64,000 bases of DNA from Rhodobacterales bacterium HKCCSP123. GTDB lineage: Bacteria; Pseudomonadota; Alphaproteobacteria; Rhodobacterales; Rhodobacteraceae. The notes beneath the pieces are model-generated. The model saw nothing but the letters and a program-made list of their open reading frames with translations, did no database searches and was not told the origin of the DNA. The number at the start of each line of letters is the position of its first letter. The first letter of the stretch is position 1. Below, piece after piece: positions 59,064 through 64,000 of the stretch. The position numbers and the translations under genes were made by a program. The stretch lies in contig WVSO01000011.1 in NCBI GenBank assembly GCA_015689745.1, positions 1-64,000 of the forward strand. The letters run 5' to 3'.

Positions 59064-60386
59064 TTACCGGGCAAGCCGGAAGTAGCGCCGCCCGATGTCG
59101 GCGGGCATGGCATCCCCCCCGCAGATCGCGGCTTCACCGTTCGCCGTGCCGTAGATCGGACCGTTGCTGAGGATCGACGAACCCTGCACCGCATCCGCAA
59201 GGGCCGTGAATCTGACTTCCTGCTCCGCGATGATTCGGGTGCCGAACATCGACAGGCTCGAGGGGAAACTCACTCCGCCCCGTGTGAAGATCTGAACTCC
59301 GCCACCCGGCGCGCAGTCATCGTCGCGCCCCAGGACGACGCCGGCCGCCCCCGTGATCGAGTCGCGGTGCGTGCTTGTCGTGATGATGACGACATCCTGC
59401 AGGTTCACGCCCTCGCCGAACACGATGCGACAGTTCGTGTACAGAACCCCATTTCGCAGCGTCGTCCCGTTTCTGATGCGCAGCCTGCCGTTCGCACCCA
59501 TGCACTCCGCCTCGTTGACCCGTCCTTCGGTCCATTCGGCTTCATCAAAATTGTTGGATGCTGTCACATGGAGCGAGGTCGACGACGTAAGCAGGTCGGG
59601 GTGATACATCGGCGCATAGAGATTGTTCACGTTCGCAAGCGCGACGGCAATCCGTTCGGACACGCCGATGTCGTAGTACGCGTGGCGCAGGGCTTCCGCC
59701 AGGCCGATGTTGGATGTCATGCCAGCCGTCGGGATGTCGAGATCATCGAGGCTCGGCATCGACACGATCGTGCCCGGTTCGAAGATGCTGTTGTTCTGCA
59801 GCTCCACCGCACCGTTGGAATGGATGCAATAGCCCTCACGGTAGATGTTCACCGAGGTCACATCGACCAGGACGTCCGACATGAAGCCCTCGATCACGCA
59901 TCTCGGGACATATGTCTCGTAGATCGCCTCGCGCATCACGTCGAAATCCCGGATTCCGATTATCCTGAGAAACAGGGTTTGGAGTGCATTCGCGCGCTGC
60001 GCGGCCCTGGCGGTGTCCACGAGGACGGCATCCCTCGATCCGCTGACCGGGGTGAAGGTTCCCGTTTCCCGGTCCCATTGCCCGAAAACGAAATCCGACG
60101 GCTGAATGATCGCACCATGCAGGCTTGCCGGCAGGGTGGCGTGGGCCATCTCGATCCCGGCCAGGATCGCCTCCTCTTCGGAGGCGCTCTGCCGGGCCAC
60201 GAGGGCGGCGTGCGCCGCGCTGTCGGCAGCCGCCTGCAGCTGCGTCTCGGTTCGCAACGCGCTCGAGTAATCGACCGCGATGCCGCCGATCGCGATACAG
60301 ATGACGAAGAGATAGAGCCCGAAGGCGGACATCGCCCCGCCTTCACAGCGGCAAAACTCTCCGATGCGGCCTCGGATCGCGGCCAT
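59064..60386 (-). CDS. TadG-like pilus assembly protein
   Basis: About 440 residues. The N-terminus has RCEGGAMSAFGLYLFVICIAIGGIAVDYSS, the TadG-type hydrophobic segment, followed by RTETQLQAAADSAAHAALVA, the pattern of TadE/TadG minor pilins. The rest is exported, with a beta-rich region (about 190-440) containing YCIHSNGAVELQNNSIFEPG. ATG 60386 is the conservative start; GTG at 60413 overlapping the upstream stop is also possible. It is the third gene of a three-gene minor-pilin operon. TadG proteins sit at the inner membrane and help assemble Flp/Tad pili. Confidence 0.8.
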   Translation of the reverse strand: MAAIRGRIGEFCRCEGGAMSAFGLYLFVICIAIGGIAVDYSSALRTETQLQAAADSAAHAALVARQSASEEEAILAGIEMAHATLPASLHGAIIQPSDFVFGQWDRETGTFTPVSGSRDAVLVDTARAAQRANALQTLFLRIIGIRDFDVMREAIYETYVPRCVIEGFMSDVLVDVTSVNIYREGYCIHSNGAVELQNNSIFEPGTIVSMPSLDDLDIPTAGMTSNIGLAEALRHAYYDIGVSERIAVALANVNNLYAPMYHPDLLTSSTSLHVTASNNFDEAEWTEGRVNEAECMGANGRLRIRNGTTLRNGVLYTNCRIVFGEGVNLQDVVIITTSTHRDSITGAAGVVLGRDDDCAPGGGVQIFTRGGVSFPSSLSMFGTRIIAEQEVRFTALADAVQGSSILSNGPIYGTANGEAAICGGDAMPADIGRRYFRLAR

Positions 60387-60403
60387 GGTCGAAATGCCCA
60401 CTG

Positions 60404-60811
60404 TCAGCTCCACTCGAGTCTGTGGGCCGCGGAAATGATCATTCCCTCCCCTGGGGCCAATCGCAGCCAGCCGGTCAGGTGCAGCGCGGACCAGGGAATG
60501 GTCGCCCTGGTCCAGACGTAATCCTCGGCCTGATCGATCGTCGTGGTCACGGTGGCCCCGGGATAGGTCTCGAGGATGTAGGCCATGGCGAGTTCTTCGG
60601 CCGAGAGCGGGTCCCGGATCGCGCCGATGGACACGAGCCGATTGGTGTCCTGAACGCTGCGCAGCACTCGGTTGTAGGATTGGTAGCCCATCGCCGTGTC
60701 GTAGATCAGCGTCATGATCACGCAGATCGTGACGATCCAGGGGAGCCCCTCGACAGTAAAACTGCCGGTTTCACTTTCCAGGAAACTGGCGACCGCCTCA
60801 CGCCGTTTCAT
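60404..60811 (-). CDS. TadE-like protein
   Basis: A 135-residue protein: a short cytoplasmic start, then ETGSFTVEGLPWIVTICVIMTLIYDTAM (one membrane segment with the Phe-Thr-Val-Glu motif of TadE-type pilins), and a periplasmic part ending AHRLEWS. ATG 60811 lies one base after the stop of the upstream gene. It is the second gene of the operon. Confidence 0.78.
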   Translation of the reverse strand: MKRREAVASFLESETGSFTVEGLPWIVTICVIMTLIYDTAMGYQSYNRVLRSVQDTNRLVSIGAIRDPLSAEELAMAYILETYPGATVTTTIDQAEDYVWTRATIPWSALHLTGWLRLAPGEGMIISAAHRLEWS

Positions 60812-60812
60812 G

Positions 60813-61232
60813 TCAGATCTCCATGAACTCAAGGGCCTGCTGATTGGCGACACGGATCGTGATGTCTCCGACAACCCTTGGAAGAACGCCAAAGACGTCA
60901 AGCCGCGACAATGGAATGTCGACGACCGACGTCACCGAGAGCAAGTTGACAGCCGTCTGGACCGTTCCCGCAACCTCGCCATCGGATTGCAGGAGACGCG
61001 CGCGGATATAGTCCTCGACCCCAAGATTCGACGCGAGGGCTCCCGTGGCCCTCAGACGGTTGGCATCCTGGATGACGCGCTGGACGTCCGCACGGTTGAA
61101 CATGACCACCGAGATATCGGTGATCATCACGATCAGACCGAAGAGGAATGGCATCCAGATCGCGAACGCCACCGATGTCGTGCCTGCTTCCTCATCGACG
61201 TACACACGAAAACTGCGCAACACCCTTTTCAT
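60813..61232 (-). CDS. TadE/TadF-like minor pilin
   Basis: A 139-residue protein. A basic start (MKRVLRSFRVYVDEEAG) is followed by TTSVAFAIWMPFLFGLIVMI, a single membrane segment, and a periplasmic part with NRADVQRVIQDANRLRATGAL and a small beta domain. It starts the minor-pilin operon on the minus strand, facing the acsA-type gene across a 287-base promoter region. No Tad ATPase, secretin, prepilin peptidase or major pilin gene is nearby. Confidence 0.75.
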   Translation of the reverse strand: MKRVLRSFRVYVDEEAGTTSVAFAIWMPFLFGLIVMITDISVVMFNRADVQRVIQDANRLRATGALASNLGVEDYIRARLLQSDGEVAGTVQTAVNLLSVTSVVDIPLSRLDVFGVLPRVVGDITIRVANQQALEFMEI

Positions 61233-61519
61233 AAGCCGCGCCTCCGCAGTCTATTATTGTCTTTTCAAACTGTTTTGATCTCTGAGTTGGGTCGAACTGT
61301 GGCGAAAGTTGGGGGAGTGTCTGGCTTACCGCTCAATCTGTAAGCCGGGCCGGGACGTGGCCTGCGATGCCGTGCACAGGGCCACCGCGCTGCGCTTCCG
61401 CTCGGGTCCCGTGGCGGAAGTGCATCGATCTGCATAGTCATTGCCTTCGACAACAATTTGACCTGTGTCATTTCCCCGGTCTGCAGCCCTGCGCAGACTG
61501 GTCGCAGGAGGAGAGACCG

Positions 61520-63250
61520 ATGACACAGGACATGGACGCGCTGCAGTCCGCGGCCGGTGGCGTGGGGGCGCCGCCGGGTGCCGGGTCGAACGCATGGGCA
61601 GAGGCCCGAAGCCTGATCGACGGCTGGCGGGGAGGGATCAACATCGCGCATGAGGCGCTGGACCGGCACGTGATCTCCGGTCACGGTGGTGATCTCGCTA
61701 TTCGGTGGCTCGGCAAGTCGGGCGAGCGCCGGGACCTGACCTATGCCGACCTGCAGGCAGAAGCGAACCGTTTCGCCAACGTCCTGGCGGATCACGGCCT
61801 GAAACCCGGGGACAGCGTCTTTGCCATGGCGGGCCGGGTGCCCGGCTTGTATGCCGCCGCGCTCGGCACGCTGAAGGCGGGGCTGGTCTTCACGCCGCTC
61901 TTCTCGGCTTTCGGGCCGGAACCGGTGCGCACGCGCATGGAGATCGGCAGCGCGAATGTCCTCGTCACGACCGAAGCCATCTACCGCCGGAAGATCGCGC
62001 CCTGGGCGCAGGAGATCCGCACGCTGAAGCTGATCCTCATCCTCGGGGACGACGCGCCTGAAGGCTGCGTCGCGCTCGGCCCGGCGATGGCCTCGGCCTC
62101 GCCGAAGTTCGAGACGGTGGCGACCAGGCCGGAAGACCCCGCGCTCATCCACTTCACATCGGGCACGACCGGCAAGCCCAAGGGCGCGGTCCATGTCCAC
62201 AACGCCGTGCTCTACCACGCCTTCTCGGGCCGCAAGGCGCTGGGGCTCGGGCCCGGCGTGACATACTGGTGCACCGCCGATCCCGGCTGGGTCACGGGCA
62301 CCTCCTACGGGATCATCTCGCCGCTGGTGAACCGGGCCCGCATGCTGATCGACGAGGCGGAGTTCGACCTCGAGCGCTGGTATTCCACCGTGCAGGACGA
62401 GAAGGTCGAGGTCTGGTATTCCGCCCCCACGGCCATCCGCATGATGATGCGCGAGGGCGCCGAGGTGGCGAGGCCCTATGACTTTTCCTCGCTGAGGTTC
62501 CTTGCCTCGGTGGGTGAGCCCCTGAACCCCGAGGCAGTGACCTGGAGCGCCGGGGTCTTCGGCCAGCCCTTCCATGACAACTGGTGGCAGACCGAGACGG
62601 GCGGCATCATGATCGCCAACTGCCCCGGCATGGAGGTGAAGCCCGGCTCGATGGGAAAGCCGCTGCCGGGCGTCGTCGCGGGCATCGTGGAACGTGAGGA
62701 CGGCACGCTGAGGGAGCTTGGACCGGGCGAGATCGGAGAGCTTGCCCTGCGCCCCGGCTGGCCGTCGATGATGCGCGCCTACCTCAATGAGCAGGCGCGC
62801 TACGACAAGTGCTTTGTCGATGGATGGTACCTCTCGGGCGATCTCGCGATGCGGGACGCCGACGGGTATTTCTGGTTCGTCGGTCGTGCAGACGATCTCA
62901 TCAAGACCTCCGGTCACCTGATCGGCCCCTTCGAGGTGGAAAGCGCCCTGATCGAGCATGACGCCGTCGCCGAGGCCGGCGTGATCGGCGTGCCTGACGA
63001 GACCGCCGGCGAGATCGTGAAGGCCTATGTCACGCTGAACCCCGGCTACACCCCATCCGAGGCGCTGGAACGCGACATTCGTGGCCACGCGAGGAAGAAA
63101 CTCGGCCCCGCCGTCGCGCCGCGCGACGTCGTGTTCCGCAAGACGCTCCCGAAGACCCGCTCGGGCAAGATCATGCGCCGTCTTCTGAAGGCGCGCGAAC
63201 TGGGCCTTCCCGAGGGGGACATTTCCACCCTGGAGACCGACGAGACATGA
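61520..63250 (+). CDS. acsA: acetyl-CoA synthetase-type acyl-CoA ligase
   Basis: A 576-residue ANL-family ligase, close to the length of Bacillus-type AcsA (shorter than the ~650-residue E. coli Acs). Motifs: [18 protein letters not shown] (AMP-binding P-loop, about 213), [11 protein letters not shown] (about 355), [25 protein letters not shown] (hinge region) and [15 protein letters not shown] (C-terminal catalytic and regulatory Lys). It activates acetate or a similar short acid to its CoA thioester using ATP. AGGAGGAGAG precedes ATG 61520. The stop overlaps the next start (ATGA), which ties it to the E1-alpha gene. Confidence 0.88.
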   Translation: MTQDMDALQSAAGGVGAPPGAGSNAWAEARSLIDGWRGGINIAHEALDRHVISGHGGDLAIRWLGKSGERRDLTYADLQAEANRFANVLADHGLKPGDSVFAMAGRVPGLYAAALGTLKAGLVFTPLFSAFGPEPVRTRMEIGSANVLVTTEAIYRRKIAPWAQEIRTLKLILILGDDAPEGCVALGPAMASASPKFETVATRPEDPALIHFTSGTTGKPKGAVHVHNAVLYHAFSGRKALGLGPGVTYWCTADPGWVTGTSYGIISPLVNRARMLIDEAEFDLERWYSTVQDEKVEVWYSAPTAIRMMMREGAEVARPYDFSSLRFLASVGEPLNPEAVTWSAGVFGQPFHDNWWQTETGGIMIANCPGMEVKPGSMGKPLPGVVAGIVEREDGTLRELGPGEIGELALRPGWPSMMRAYLNEQARYDKCFVDGWYLSGDLAMRDADGYFWFVGRADDLIKTSGHLIGPFEVESALIEHDAVAEAGVIGVPDETAGEIVKAYVTLNPGYTPSEALERDIRGHARKKLGPAVAPRDVVFRKTLPKTRSGKIMRRLLKARELGLPEGDISTLETDET

Positions 63251-64000
63251 GCGCGACCTTCAAGCCCCGCCTCGACCGGACACATGTTCTGGACCTGCTG
63301 CGCCAGATGATCCGCATCCGCCGCTTCGAGGACAAATGCGCCGAGCTCTACACGCAGGAGAAGATCCGCGGCTTCCTGCATCTCTACGATGGGGAAGAGG
63401 CGATCGCGGCGGGCGTGATCCCCGTTCTGGGGCAGGCCGACCGCGTCGTCGCCACCTACCGCGAACACGGTCACGCGCTGGCGCGCGGCGTGCCGATGAC
63501 CACCGTGATGGCCGAGATGTACGGCAAGGCCGAGGGCTGCTCGGGCGGCCGTGGCGGGTCGATGCACATCTTCGACGCCGCCGCGAACTTCTACGGCGGC
63601 AATGCCATCGTCGGGGGCGGGTTGCCGCTTGCCGGCGGCCTTGCCCTGGCCGACCGGATGCGGGGCGAGACGAATGTCACCGCCTGCTTCTTCGGCGAGG
63701 GCGCGGTCGCCGAAGGCGAGTTTCACGAGACGATGAACCTTGCCGAGTTGTGGGACCTTCCCGTTCTCTTCGTGTGCGAGAACAACGGCTATGCGATGGG
63801 CTCGGCCCTTGCGCGGACTGAATCCGAGACGGACATCTTCGAGAAGGCCGCCGCCTACGGCATCGAGGCCGAGCGCGTGGACGGCATGGACGTGGTCGCT
63901 GTCGAGGTCGCGGCGCGCCGCGCGATCGACCGCATCCGCAAGACGGGGCGTCCGCATTTCCTCGAATGCACCACCTACCGGTTCCGCGCGCATTCGATGT
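63247..64000 (+). CDS. 2-oxoacid/acetoin dehydrogenase E1-alpha subunit, 3' end outside the window
   Basis: ATG 63247 overlaps the stop of the ligase gene, and the frame stays open to the window end (251 codons visible of about 330 expected). [49 protein letters not shown], the thiamine-diphosphate motif [20 protein letters not shown] and [11 protein letters not shown] identify an E1-alpha of the pyruvate/acetoin dehydrogenase type. It would decarboxylate a 2-oxo acid (or split acetoin) with a beta subunit and E2 that should lie beyond the window. Coupling to the ligase suggests both feed the acyl-CoA pool. Confidence 0.9.
   Translation, partial: MSATFKPRLDRTHVLDLLRQMIRIRRFEDKCAELYTQEKIRGFLHLYDGEEAIAAGVIPVLGQADRVVATYREHGHALARGVPMTTVMAEMYGKAEGCSGGRGGSMHIFDAAANFYGGNAIVGGGLPLAGGLALADRMRGETNVTACFFGEGAVAEGEFHETMNLAELWDLPVLFVCENNGYAMGSALARTESETDIFEKAAAYGIEAERVDGMDVVAVEVAARRAIDRIRKTGRPHFLECTTYRFRAHSM

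Overview
This 64 kb window is GC-rich chromosomal DNA from an alphaproteobacterium, most likely a Rhodobacterales (Paracoccaceae / Roseobacter-type) species. Supporting signs are the IalB-like protein, a polyamine-type ABC permease with a large acidic loop, small exported proteins starting AGG after the signal peptide, a phasin, DUF1989 and DoeA-type proteins, and frequent ATGA/GTGA stop-start overlaps. All identifications come from reading the sequence; no database search was run. No rRNA, tRNA, CRISPR array or intact insertion sequence was seen.

Layout. 0-6.7 kb: an unrecognised small operon (leader ORF, acidic protein, frameshifted gene) preceded by a DnaA-box palindrome and a second dyad, then an outer-membrane barrel, an ATP-grasp-like protein, a FAH-family hydratase, an exported protein and a small c-type cytochrome. 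7.0-11.6 kb: a tight three-gene operon joining four cyclic-nucleotide-binding (CNB) domains to a cysteine-desulfurase-like PLP enzyme and a class-II glutamine amidotransferase. 11.8-21.6 kb: a frameshifted gene, a phasin, a CpdB-type periplasmic nucleotidase, a class III cyclase fused to an AAA/TPR module, and, coupled to it, a large FAD enzyme with an acetoacetate-decarboxylase-like C-terminus. 22-24.5 kb: a cupin, a small exported protein and a FecR-domain protein behind an 18-bp perfect palindrome.

24.8-38.5 kb is a catabolic island. It holds a complete polyamine-type ABC importer, a DUF1989 protein, a DoeA-like (ectoine hydrolase family) enzyme, an ArgE-like deacetylase, creatinase, an Asp/Glu-racemase-family protein, a metal-type M24 peptidase, a PLP ammonia-lyase and a FAH hydrolase. 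It looks like a pathway for a cyclic amidine or guanidino compound. 38.6-47.1 kb is a second catabolic island: a GntR regulator divergent from a FAH hydrolase, an NMT1-type ABC importer, an Ldh-family dehydrogenase and a FAD/Fe-S dehydrogenase.

47-64 kb: a DUF3833 protein, a DUF2189 membrane protein, a GNAT enzyme and a VOC protein. These are followed by a 1786-residue autotransporter with a highly repetitive passenger, an IalB protein, a GNAT-like gene with a problematic start and a TIGR03032 protein. The window closes with three TadE/TadG-like minor pilin genes and an AcsA-type acyl-CoA ligase coupled to a truncated E1-alpha dehydrogenase gene.

The best candidates for undescribed biology are the CNB/desulfurase/amidotransferase operon (6989-11597), the cyclase plus FAD/decarboxylase-like pair (15584-21630), and the creatinase/DoeA-like island (24816-38490).
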